Positions 24,150 to 31,843 of a DNA stretch of 64,000 nt are shown piece after piece. The stretch lies in the NCBI GenBank assembly GCA_903921785.1, contig CAIXRH010000084.1, positions 1 through 64,000 of the forward strand. The letters are read 5' to 3'. Origin of the DNA: an uncultured Pseudomonadota bacterium. GTDB taxonomy: Bacteria > Myxococcota_A > UBA796 > SXON01. Each line of letters starts with the position of its first letter. Position 1 is the stretch's first letter. The notes under the pieces are model-generated. The model saw only the letters and a program-made list of their open reading frames with translations. It was not told the origin of the DNA and ran no database searches. The position numbers and the translations under genes were made by a program.

Positions 24150-24815
24150 GTGTCCGGGTCCATCGCGGAGAAGATCCGCGCGTTCGAGCGGGGGCGCCGT
24201 CGGGCCGTGGTGCTCCTCGGCGTGCTCGCCGCCGCCTGTTTCGTTGCCTCGTTCTTCCTGCCCTGGTGGAACTTCCAGCTCTTCGCGCCGCAGTACCCGA
24301 AGGGGCTGACCCTGGTCATCCACCTCACCGGTGTGGAGGGCGATGCGGCGGAGATCGACACCATCAACCACTACATCGGGATGCACTCGCTGGCGGACAG
24401 CGCGCTCCTGGAGCGGGCGGCCAGCCACTGGATCGTCGGCGCCACCGCCGGGCTCGTCGTGGCCGCGGTGCTCCTCGCTGGCCGGAAGCTCAACTGGCTC
24501 GGCCTGGCGATCGGGATGGGGCTGCCCCTGGGCTTCGTCGCGGACACGACGTATTGGATGTATCGCTCGGGTCATGATCTCGACAAGCGGGCGCCGATCC
24601 ACCTCAAGCCCTTCATGCCCGCGGTGATCGGCGATGGGAAGGTCGGGCAGTTCCTCACCCAGGCGTGGCCGGCTTGGGGCTTCTGGCTCGCGATCCTCGG
24701 GGTCGTCCTCCTCGGGGTCGCCACCTGGCAACGAAACCGGGTGTGTCGGGTGTGTCCGCGTCACGCCACGTGCGGAGCCCTGTGTCCGCACACGGTGCTC
24801 GGGAACCCGGCATGA
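24150..24815 (+). CDS. NosB-like integral membrane protein
   Basis: 221 residues with four predicted helices (about 18-38, 94-112, 116-134, 182-202). The GTG start lies 1 nt after the cytochrome stop. A conserved-looking periplasmic segment INHYIGMHSL follows helix 1. The C-terminus carries four Cys, CRVCPRHATCGALC, which could bind a metal or cluster. Position between nosZ/cytochrome and nosD matches the NosB membrane protein of clade II clusters, but NosB is poorly conserved and its role is unknown, so the family assignment is inference. Stop overlaps the nosD start as ATGA. Confidence 0.6.
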   Translation: MSGSIAEKIRAFERGRRRAVVLLGVLAAACFVASFFLPWWNFQLFAPQYPKGLTLVIHLTGVEGDAAEIDTINHYIGMHSLADSALLERAASHWIVGATAGLVVAAVLLAGRKLNWLGLAIGMGLPLGFVADTTYWMYRSGHDLDKRAPIHLKPFMPAVIGDGKVGQFLTQAWPAWGFWLAILGVVLLGVATWQRNRVCRVCPRHATCGALCPHTVLGNPA

Positions 24816-26098
24816 TCCTCCTGGCCCTCACCCTGGTCCTCGCCGACGATCACGACGCTCCCGCCGTGGCGCCGGTGGTCCTGGCGGGGAGCGCGCCGAT
24901 CCCGGTGGGGCCGCCCCGCACCGTGGAGGTGGCGCCAGGGCAGGATGTCAACGCCGTCATCGCGACCTTGCCGGCGGGGAGCACCGTGGTGCTCCTCCCG
25001 GGTGACCACGCGGGTCCGCTCCGCGTGGACCGTCCGCTCACCGTGACGGGGCCGGCCCGGGTGGTCGGCCCGGGGCACGGCTCGGTGGTGCTCGTGGGCG
25101 CCTCGGACGTGACCCTCCGCGACCTTGAGATCACCGGCAGCGGTCTGGACGCCACCGCGGGCGATGCCGGCGTGGTCGTGAGCGGTGACCGCTTCACCCT
25201 CGACGGCTTGCGCGTCGTCCATACGTTTCTCGGTGTCGATCTTCGCCAGTCGAGCCACGGGACGGTGCGTGGCTGCGACATCGTCGGTCGGGAGGACGGC
25301 CCCATCGGGACCCATGGCGACGGCATCCGCCTCTGGGAGTCTGACGGCAACCAGGTGGTGGGCAACCACCTGGAGCACGTTCGCGACATGGTCGCCTGGT
25401 ACAGCGAAGACAACACCTTCGCCGAGAACCACGTGGAGCATTCCCGGTACGGGCTCCACCTCATGCACGCGGAAGGGAGTCGGATCCACGGCAATCGTTT
25501 CGAGCACGACGTGGTCGGCATGTTCGTGATGTACAGCCGCGACGTGGAGATCGTGGACAACCTGGTGGTGTCCTCCGACGGGCCCGCGGGGATGGGGATC
25601 GGGCTGAAGGAGAGCGACGGGTTGACCGTCACCGGCAATCGCCTGCTCGCCTCCACGGTGGGAATCTACCTTGACAGCAGTCCGAACCGTCCCGACAGCT
25701 ACGCGCGGTTCTCGGGCAATCTGCTGGCTTATGACCACACCGGCCTCCGCTTCCACAGCCCGCGCGAGGGTGCGAGCTTTGAGGCAAACGACCTCCACGA
25801 GAACGCGCGCGGCGTGATCGTCGATGGGGGTGGGCAGGCGGGGTCCGTCCATTTCAGCGGCAACCGCTGGAGCGACTACACCGGCTACGATCTCGGCGGC
25901 GACGGGGTGGGCGACGTGCCCTACGCACCACGCTCTTTGGCGAGAAGCGTGGTCGATCACCATCCCGTCGCTGCTTTCTTCGATGGCACGCCCGCCGCGG
26001 CGCTGCTCGATCTGCTGGCGGCGGCCTTCCCGATGTGGGCGCCGCCGCCGCTCGTTCACGATGACGCGCCCCGGATGGGGCGGCTGGCGGGAACATGA
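24812..26098 (+). CDS. nosD: NosD periplasmic beta-helix protein
   Basis: NosD is needed for assembly of the copper-sulfide CuZ site together with the NosFY ABC transporter. The 428 residues begin with a short signal (MILLALTLVLA then DDHD). They then form a right-handed parallel beta-helix of repeated N-x-(V/I)-x-G-N turns (GNQVVGNHLEHV, GSRIHGNRFEHD, GLTVTGNRLLAS), ending with the family segment GNRWSDYTGYDLGGDGVGDVPY. ATG at 24812 overlaps the previous stop; the nosF start overlaps its own stop. Confidence 0.93.
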   Translation: MILLALTLVLADDHDAPAVAPVVLAGSAPIPVGPPRTVEVAPGQDVNAVIATLPAGSTVVLLPGDHAGPLRVDRPLTVTGPARVVGPGHGSVVLVGASDVTLRDLEITGSGLDATAGDAGVVVSGDRFTLDGLRVVHTFLGVDLRQSSHGTVRGCDIVGREDGPIGTHGDGIRLWESDGNQVVGNHLEHVRDMVAWYSEDNTFAENHVEHSRYGLHLMHAEGSRIHGNRFEHDVVGMFVMYSRDVEIVDNLVVSSDGPAGMGIGLKESDGLTVTGNRLLASTVGIYLDSSPNRPDSYARFSGNLLAYDHTGLRFHSPREGASFEANDLHENARGVIVDGGGQAGSVHFSGNRWSDYTGYDLGGDGVGDVPYAPRSLARSVVDHHPVAAFFDGTPAAALLDLLAAAFPMWAPPPLVHDDAPRMGRLAGT

Positions 26099-26820
26099 AC
26101 GTCGCGATTGAACTGCGTGATCTGCGAAAGGACTACGACGGCCGGGCCGTGCTTCGGGGGATCAGCCTCACGGTGCAGCCCGGTGAACGCGTGGCCCTCG
26201 TCGGCCCTAACGGTTCTGGTAAGACGACGCTTCTGCGCGCTGTGTTGGGCTTCGTGCGGGCCGAAGGCTGGGTGCGGGTGGACGACCACGATCCGTGGCG
26301 GGACCACGCGGCCGCGATGCGCTCGGTGGCCTACGTGCCGCAGCGTGCGCCGGCGCTCCCCGCGCCCGTCGGCGAGCTCGTCACCGCCTGGGCGCAGCTC
26401 CGCGGCGCGCCTCGCACCGCCTTGGAGTCGGCCGCCCGTTCGTTCGGACTGGACGTGCACGCCTTGGGCGGGGTCCGATTCTCGGCGTTGTCGGGTGGGA
26501 TGCAGCAAAAGCTCCTCGCGGCGATGGCGCTGGCCAGCGCAGCCCCGATCCTCTGCTTCGACGAGCCCACCGCGAACCTGGATCCCGAAGCGCGGGCGGT
26601 CTTCTTGGACGCGCTCATGGCACGTGCTCCGCGCCCGACGATCCTCCTCTCTTCCCACCGGATGGAGGAGCTCAGGGACCTCGTGGACCGCGTCGTGGTG
26701 CTCGCGGACGGGGAGGTGCGCTTCGACGGGCGGCTCGACAGCTTCCTCGCCGAGCCCGGCCTCGCCGGAGCTTCCGGGGTGGCCCGCGGTGCCCTCCTCC
26801 CGTTCCGGAGTCCGCAATGA
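26095..26820 (+). CDS. nosF: NosF ABC transporter ATP-binding protein
   Basis: Cytoplasmic ATPase of the NosDFY maturation transporter. 241 residues: Walker [10 protein letters not shown] near 38-46, Q-loop [10 protein letters not shown], signature LSGGMQQK (the common Q after SGG is replaced by M), Walker [16 protein letters not shown], and the switch His in [10 protein letters not shown]. Overlaps nosD and nosL by 4 nt each, so subunits are made in a coupled way. Confidence 0.95.
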   Translation: MNVAIELRDLRKDYDGRAVLRGISLTVQPGERVALVGPNGSGKTTLLRAVLGFVRAEGWVRVDDHDPWRDHAAAMRSVAYVPQRAPALPAPVGELVTAWAQLRGAPRTALESAARSFGLDVHALGGVRFSALSGGMQQKLLAAMALASAAPILCFDEPTANLDPEARAVFLDALMARAPRPTILLSSHRMEELRDLVDRVVVLADGEVRFDGRLDSFLAEPGLAGASGVARGALLPFRSPQ

Positions 26821-27194
26821 TGTTTGCCTTCCTCCTCGCCTGCACACGAGACCCGAGCGCTCCGCCCACGGTGAACTACGATCTCGACGCGTGCACCGAC
26901 TGCGGCATGCTGGTGAGCGATCCGGCCTACGCCGCGGCGCTCGTGACCAAGGACGGGAAGACGCTGGTCTTCGATGACCCAGGGTGCCTGTTTCACTACA
27001 TGGTCACCCAGGCGCCGGCGGTGAGCGCGATGTGGTTCCACGACGCCGCGGACGATCGTTGGCTTCGGGAGGACGCCGTCGCGTTCGACCCCACCGGGCA
27101 CTCGCCGATGGGGAGCGGGCTTCGGCCGGTCCTCGCCGGTACTCCCGGTGCCCTGACGGTCGGCGAGGCTTCTTCGAAGGCGGTGTCCCCATGA
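26817..27194 (+). CDS. nosL: NosL copper-binding lipoprotein
   Basis: 125-residue outer-membrane lipoprotein that in known systems delivers Cu(I) to NosZ. Its signal peptide is only MMFAFLLAC. The NosL signature DACTDCGMLVSDPAYAA (Cys-x2-Cys-Gly-Met) and the FDDPGCLFHYM segment are intact. ATG at 26817 overlaps the nosF stop; a second ATG follows immediately at 26820. Its place between nosF and nosY, rather than after nosY, is a mild rearrangement of the usual DFYL order. Confidence 0.93.
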   Translation: MMFAFLLACTRDPSAPPTVNYDLDACTDCGMLVSDPAYAAALVTKDGKTLVFDDPGCLFHYMVTQAPAVSAMWFHDAADDRWLREDAVAFDPTGHSPMGSGLRPVLAGTPGALTVGEASSKAVSP

Positions 27195-28012
27195 ACTTCG
27201 CGCTCGCCCGCCTCGAGGCCCGCTCGGTCATCCGGGCGCGGTGGTTCTTCGCGTCGATCGTCCTCTCGGCGTTGCTGGTCGGGTTCTTCCTGGTCGTGGC
27301 CGCCCGGGAGAGCTCGGTTCTGGGGTTCACCGGCTTTGGCAAGGTGATGGCGGGCGTGGTGCAGGCGTCGCTGCTGCTCGTGCCGCTCTTGGCGCTGGCC
27401 AGCACGGCGCAGGCGGTCACCGCCGCACGCCAGGCGGGCGTGCTCGAGTGGTACATGTCGCAGCCGGTGAGCCGCAATGCCTGCTTCGGCGCGTTGTTCT
27501 TTCCTCGGCTCGCGGCGCTCGTGCTCCCGGTTGTGGTGAGCCTCCTCGGGCTCGCCGGGGCGGCGGCGGCCCTCGGTCAGCCGGTGCCCATCGGGCTCGT
27601 GCTCACGTTCCTCGGGGTGCTCGTCGGTCAGGCCCTGGCCTTCGGGGCCCTGGGGATGTGGGTGAGCACGCTCGCGCGCGCACCCGAGCAGGCGCTGCTC
27701 GGGGCCGTTGCGGTTTGGATGGGCGCCGCGATCCTCGTGGACTTCGTGCTCCTCGGCGTGCTCCTGCGCTGGGATCTGCCGCCGATGATGGTGTTCCTCC
27801 TCGCGGGCCTCAACCCGATGCAGGACGGGCGCATCGCCGTGCTCGCCGCGGTCGACCCGCAGCTGGGGGTCCTCGGTCCGGTCGGCACGTGGGCGGTGGC
27901 GACGCTCGGCGCGCCAGCGACGCTGGCGATCACGGTGGGTTGGCCCTTGGTGCTGGCCCTGGTGTTCAGCCTGCTCGCCCGACGGACGTTCGCGCGGCGG
28001 GACGTGCTGTAG
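27191..28012 (+). CDS. nosY: NosY ABC transporter membrane subunit
   Basis: 273 residues with six hydrophobic segments typical of ABC-2 permeases; TAARQAGVLEWYMSQPVSRNACFGALFF is the conserved region before helix 3 (family: G-x-LE-ll-sqPvsR). Pairs with NosF and interacts with NosD across the membrane. ATG overlaps the nosL stop as ATGA. Last gene of the operon; a hairpin follows at 28021. Confidence 0.93.
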   Translation: MNFALARLEARSVIRARWFFASIVLSALLVGFFLVVAARESSVLGFTGFGKVMAGVVQASLLLVPLLALASTAQAVTAARQAGVLEWYMSQPVSRNACFGALFFPRLAALVLPVVVSLLGLAGAAAALGQPVPIGLVLTFLGVLVGQALAFGALGMWVSTLARAPEQALLGAVAVWMGAAILVDFVLLGVLLRWDLPPMMVFLLAGLNPMQDGRIAVLAAVDPQLGVLGPVGTWAVATLGAPATLAITVGWPLVLALVFSLLARRTFARRDVL

Positions 28013-28020
28013 GCCCTGGC

Positions 28021-28037
28021 GCCTCCCTCGGGGAGGC
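28021..28037 (+). terminator. hairpin after nosY
   Basis: Perfect 7-bp stem GCCTCCC / GGGAGGC with a 3-nt loop, 8 nt after the nosY stop. No T-run follows. The rest of the 154-nt convergent gap to the fasciclin gene shows nothing else recognisable. Confidence 0.45.
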
Positions 28038-28166
28038 TGCCGTCCCGGCGGGTTGGTTGGCCCGACGCGCCATTCTCCCCCCGGCGGCTCCTCGACCGCG
28101 GCGGGTCCGGGGGGGAAGGCCGGTGGCGGCGCCACCAGCCCCCCGTCATTCCGGGCTGCCGTGCGG

Positions 28167-28724
28167 TTATTTCGCCGGGGGCAGCAGCACCTTGTCCACG
28201 ACGTGGACGACGCCGTTGACCGCGTGGATGGACGCGACGATGTGGGCATCGTCCACCATCACCGATCCGTCCGCGGCGACGTGGAGGGTGACCTTGGTGC
28301 CGTCGGCCATCGCCAGGGTCTGCCCGTCCTTCATGTCCTTGGTGTCCACGATCGGGACCGCGGCGTGGTGCTGCACGATCGACACGAGCTTCGTCTTGTT
28401 CTCCGGCTTGAGCAGGTCGTCGACCGTGCCGGGGGGCAGGGCGTCGAACGCCGCGTTGGTCGGAGCGAAGACGGTGTAGATGCCGCCCGGGCTGCCCAGG
28501 GCGTCGGCCTTGCCGGCGGCCTTCACGGCCGCGACGAGGGTGGTGTGGTCCGGGGAGCCGAGCGCGACGTCCAGCACGGTCTTCTCGGCGTCCGCCTTGG
28601 GCACGACGGGCTTGGGGGCGGGGGTGGCGGCGACCCCCTTCGGGGTGCTCGGCGCGGGGGCGGGCGCGGGCCCGGAGCAGGCGCAGAGCCAGAGAGGGAT
28701 CAGGACGGTGAGTCGGAGGAGCAT
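28167..28724 (-). CDS. fasciclin (FAS1) domain lipoprotein
   Basis: 185 residues. The ATG at 28724 has GAGG upstream and starts a lipobox signal (IPLWLCAC); a longer ATG at 28748 would precede the predicted transcription start and is rejected. An Ala/Pro/Lys tether leads to one complete FAS1 domain: TTLVAAVKAAGKADAL, YTVFAPTNAAFDALPPGTV (H1 box), LVSIVQHHAAVPIV and VVHVVDKVLLPP (H2 box). FAS1 domains mediate adhesion. It is convergent with the nos operon yet carries the same kind of sigma-54 promoter, hinting at co-regulation. Confidence 0.92.
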   Translation of the reverse strand: MLLRLTVLIPLWLCACSGPAPAPAPSTPKGVAATPAPKPVVPKADAEKTVLDVALGSPDHTTLVAAVKAAGKADALGSPGGIYTVFAPTNAAFDALPPGTVDDLLKPENKTKLVSIVQHHAAVPIVDTKDMKDGQTLAMADGTKVTLHVAADGSVMVDDAHIVASIHAVNGVVHVVDKVLLPPAK

Positions 28725-28751
28725 GCAGGCCTCAGGTGCGCGATACATCCA

Positions 28752-28767
28752 TGCAAGTATCGTACCA
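28752..28767 (-). promoter_or_regulatory. sigma-54 promoter of the fasciclin gene
   Basis: Minus strand TGGTACGATACTTGCA: GG and GC are separated by exactly 10 nt and the -12 element TTGCA is perfect. Predicted start near 28741, 17 nt upstream of the ATG. A 9-bp palindrome TTGAATCAA (28794-28802) lies just upstream and could be an activator half-site. Confidence 0.7.
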
Positions 28768-28946
28768 TTCTTGTTGTATAGAAATGATTATCGTTGAATC
28801 AAACGAGTAGTAAATCGCGTAATTGTTCGGGGGCTGTGTGGGCTTGTGAACACCCCCCGAGGGGGAATTGCCCCGCCTCCGTCGGAGTCAGAATTCTGAG
28901 CGCGGTGACTCAAGCGATCCCCGCTCCCGGCCGAAAGGAGGTCACC

Positions 28947-30560
28947 ATGCGCAACACCGGCTCCGTCACCCAGGTTGACCACCCCCTTCACGACGACGAT
29001 CTGCTGATCTCCCGCACCGATGTGCGCGGGGTGATCACGTGGGCCAACGAGGGATTTTGTAGGGTTGCCGGCTACTCCGTCGACGAGCTGGTGGGGCGGC
29101 CGCACAACCTGGTCCGGCACCCGGACATGCCTCGGGGAGCCTTCGCGGACCTGTGGGCGACGGTGAAGGAGGGCAAGGCGTGGCGGGGTATCGTGAAGAA
29201 CCGCTGCAAGAACGGCGATCACTATTGGGTCGAGGCGGACGTGACGCCCATTCGTCGTAACGGCGAAGTCGTCGGGTTTCTCTCGATCCGGGGTCAGCCC
29301 GATGTCGCCGAGCGGCGTGGGGTCGAGCCCGTGTACGCGAAGATGATCGAGCAGGAGGCGGTGGGTGGGCTCAAAAAGCCGGGTCGCGTCGCGCGCGTCC
29401 TTGGCTGGTCGATGCCAGCCGGTGGGCGAGCCGCGGTGCCGGTGCTGGCGCTCGGCCTCACCGTGCTGAGCCAGGGCCTGCTCCCCGTGATGCTCACCCG
29501 CGGCTTCGGCGTCGTGGCGACGTGCATGGCGCTCTGGGGCATCCGCGAGTTGGTGCTCCCCGTGCGCTCCCTGAGCGAGGTGGTGCGCTCGGCGGACCTT
29601 CACGCGCGGGTGCCGGTGATGGGCGCGGGCCCGATCGCGGAGCTCGGTCGCGGCTTCAACATCATGCAGCAGCGGTTCCTCCGCATCGTGCGGGAGTTTG
29701 GTCGACAGGGGCGTGCGCTGAGCAGCTCGGTGCGTGAGCTTCGGGCGGCGAACGACGACCTGAGCAGTCGAACCGAACAGCAGGCCGCAAACCTGGAGGA
29801 GAGCGCGGCAGGAATTGAGGAGCTCAGCGCCAGCGTCGAGGTGACGGCCCGCCAGGCACGCAACGCTGCCGATGTGGCGCGTCAGGCTCGGGACGGCACC
29901 CAGGCCGGGCGCCGCGCCTTCGTCGACCTCGCGGCGAGCGTGAAGGCGATGCATGAGGCCTCGGCCCAGGTCGGCGAGATCATCGGGATGGTCGATGAGA
30001 TCGCCTTCCAGACCAACCTCCTCGCGCTCAATGCCGCCGTCGAGGCGGCGCGCGCTGGGGAGCACGGCCGCGGCTTCGCGGTGGTGGCCAACGAGGTGCG
30101 GGCGCTGGCGCTGCGGAGCTCCGGCGCCTCCAAGCAGATCCGCGAGATCGTGAGCCAGAGCCAGGAGCGGGCCTCCGCGGGGGTGGGGGCGGCCGAGGGC
30201 GCCGCGTCCCGGATCGTCGCCGCCGCTTCGCAGTCCGAGGAGGTCTGCGCGCTCATGGAGACCATCGCGGACGCCACGCGGGAGCAGAGCCGCGGCTTGG
30301 GCGAGATGAGCAAGGCGGTTGCCCAGCTCGATCAGATCACCCAGCGCAACGCCGCCGCGGTGGAGGAGCTCGCCGGCGGCGCCGTGGACCTCGAGCGCCA
30401 GGTCACCGAGATGCTCAACCTCGTGGAGTGTTTCGAGGCCACGGCGCCCGCGGCTGCGGGCGGGACCGCGGCGAAGGTCACCCTCGGTGGGCGCGGAGCG
30501 GCTCCCGGCGGCGCGGGCCGTCGGTCCGCCCCCGCGGGGGGAGGCGAGGTGAGGCTGTAG
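28947..30560 (+). CDS. Aer-like PAS methyl-accepting chemotaxis protein
   Basis: Energy or redox taxis receptor, 537 residues. N-terminal PAS (about 20-120) of the Aer type: [38 protein letters not shown] and [14 protein letters not shown] hydrophobic hairpin (about 150-195) serves as the only membrane anchor, so sensing is cytoplasmic; a HAMP-like stretch follows. The signalling tip [20 protein letters not shown] with [16 protein letters not shown] (about 351-390) is perfectly conserved. A consensus AAAGGAGG site sits 5 nt before the ATG. Next to the nos region, it may link motility to electron-acceptor supply; that link is inference. Confidence 0.93.
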   Translation: MRNTGSVTQVDHPLHDDDLLISRTDVRGVITWANEGFCRVAGYSVDELVGRPHNLVRHPDMPRGAFADLWATVKEGKAWRGIVKNRCKNGDHYWVEADVTPIRRNGEVVGFLSIRGQPDVAERRGVEPVYAKMIEQEAVGGLKKPGRVARVLGWSMPAGGRAAVPVLALGLTVLSQGLLPVMLTRGFGVVATCMALWGIRELVLPVRSLSEVVRSADLHARVPVMGAGPIAELGRGFNIMQQRFLRIVREFGRQGRALSSSVRELRAANDDLSSRTEQQAANLEESAAGIEELSASVEVTARQARNAADVARQARDGTQAGRRAFVDLAASVKAMHEASAQVGEIIGMVDEIAFQTNLLALNAAVEAARAGEHGRGFAVVANEVRALALRSSGASKQIREIVSQSQERASAGVGAAEGAASRIVAAASQSEEVCALMETIADATREQSRGLGEMSKAVAQLDQITQRNAAAVEELAGGAVDLERQVTEMLNLVECFEATAPAAAGGTAAKVTLGGRGAAPGGAGRRSAPAGGGEVRL

Positions 30561-30598
30561 GGAGCACCGCCCCCACCGCGCCCACCACCGGAGCGCCG

Positions 30599-31843
30599 TC
30601 AGAACATATGGTCGAACACCACGTAGACCCCGGGGTTCGGCACGGGGGTGCGTGAGCCGTTCGGCTCCTCCACCTCGTCCAAGCCCAGCGCCACGTCGAG
30701 GCGGCCGACGAAGGTGCCCTCGACGATGGGGTGGATGCCGACGCCGAGGCCGGGGTGGAGCGGGAAGTCGCCGACGGGTTCGGTGCCCCAGACCATCCCC
30801 AGGTCGAAAAAGGGGACGACCTGCCAGCGGAGCTCTCGATGGAGCACCGTCTGGCTGCCGACGTCGATCCGCAGCTCGTTGTTCCACACGGCCTTGTCCA
30901 GGTCGTGGTAGCGGCCGAAGCTCACTCCGCGGAGCGTGTCGCTGCCGCCGAAGCCCATCATCGGGGTGAGGCCGCCCCACGTGTTCAAGTCGTAGAACGG
31001 CACGTCGCCGAACATGGCCTCGCCCATCAGCCGGCTGCCGAGCACGACCTTCGGCCCGAGCGTCCAGAACGCGCGGGCGCTGGCGAACACCGCGACCCAC
31101 TCGGCCTCCGCCGCGCCGATGCGGGGCATGCCGCGCACGCTGAGCTCGAGGAGCACGCCCCGGTCGGGAGTGAGCTCGGGCTCACGAGTGTCGAACAACA
31201 CGCCGATTCCAGGTTGAACACCGAACCCGGGCACCATGCCCAAGGGGGCCTCCTCGGCGAGCAGGGAGCCGGAGTAGGTCTCTACGTCCGACCATCGGCC
31301 CGCGAGGAAGGTGAACCACGCCCACGGACCGCCGAGCTCGCCGCGCAGGGTCAGCCGGGCGAAGGGCTGGATGAGGGTGTAGCGATATCGTTTGTCGGCA
31401 TTGGCGGAGGTGCCATCGACGACGCCGCGGTCGAGGGTCGTGGCGTTCCCCATGCCCCAGTAGCCGTCGTTCAGCCACTGCCGATAGGCGAAGTGGCCGG
31501 TGAGCCGGAGCGTGTGTTTCGGACCCAACCCGGGCGCGTCGAACCGGACACGGTGGTGATGGTAGCCGTTGGTGGTGAGGAACGCCTGGGTGACGAAGGC
31601 GAGCTGGTAGGGTGAGTAGCCGGGCTTGTACCAGTCGAGCTCGGCACGGGCCCCGGCGCCGAACCCGTCGTCGACGTCGTAGCTTGCGTTGGGGATCGCC
31701 ACCCAGGTGAAGCGGGTCTCGGGCGGCGCGGGCGGGGCGGCCGCTTCGGTTGGCGGGGGCGCGGCTGCCGGGACGGTCGGCGGCGTCGCCTCCGGCTCCG
31801 CGCGGGCCGGCTGGGCGAGCGCGAGCAGCAGCGCCAGGCTCAA
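30599..31843 (-). CDS. Omp85-family outer-membrane barrel without POTRA domains
   Basis: 414 residues; signal peptide SLALLLALAQPARA, a Pro/Ala linker, then a 16-strand-like barrel related to the bacterial surface antigen (D15) domain, with GFGGSDTLRGVSFGRYHDL (Omp85 lid-loop region), NNELRIDV and a terminal Phe after YVVFDHMF, the outer-membrane beta-signal. No POTRA repeats fit in the N-terminal 40 residues. The start is a TTG whose second and third bases begin the upstream gene's TGA stop (TTGA overlap), so it is coupled to the radical SAM gene. Role unknown; possibly transport or insertion of a product related to that enzyme. Confidence 0.77.
   Translation of the reverse strand: MSLALLLALAQPARAEPEATPPTVPAAAPPPTEAAAPPAPPETRFTWVAIPNASYDVDDGFGAGARAELDWYKPGYSPYQLAFVTQAFLTTNGYHHHRVRFDAPGLGPKHTLRLTGHFAYRQWLNDGYWGMGNATTLDRGVVDGTSANADKRYRYTLIQPFARLTLRGELGGPWAWFTFLAGRWSDVETYSGSLLAEEAPLGMVPGFGVQPGIGVLFDTREPELTPDRGVLLELSVRGMPRIGAAEAEWVAVFASARAFWTLGPKVVLGSRLMGEAMFGDVPFYDLNTWGGLTPMMGFGGSDTLRGVSFGRYHDLDKAVWNNELRIDVGSQTVLHRELRWQVVPFFDLGMVWGTEPVGDFPLHPGLGVGIHPIVEGTFVGRLDVALGLDEVEEPNGSRTPVPNPGVYVVFDHMF

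Noticed and set aside
28780-28802. FNR/DNR-like box upstream of the chemoreceptor
   Set aside because: Only one half-site (ATCAA) fits; spacing of the other half is wrong.
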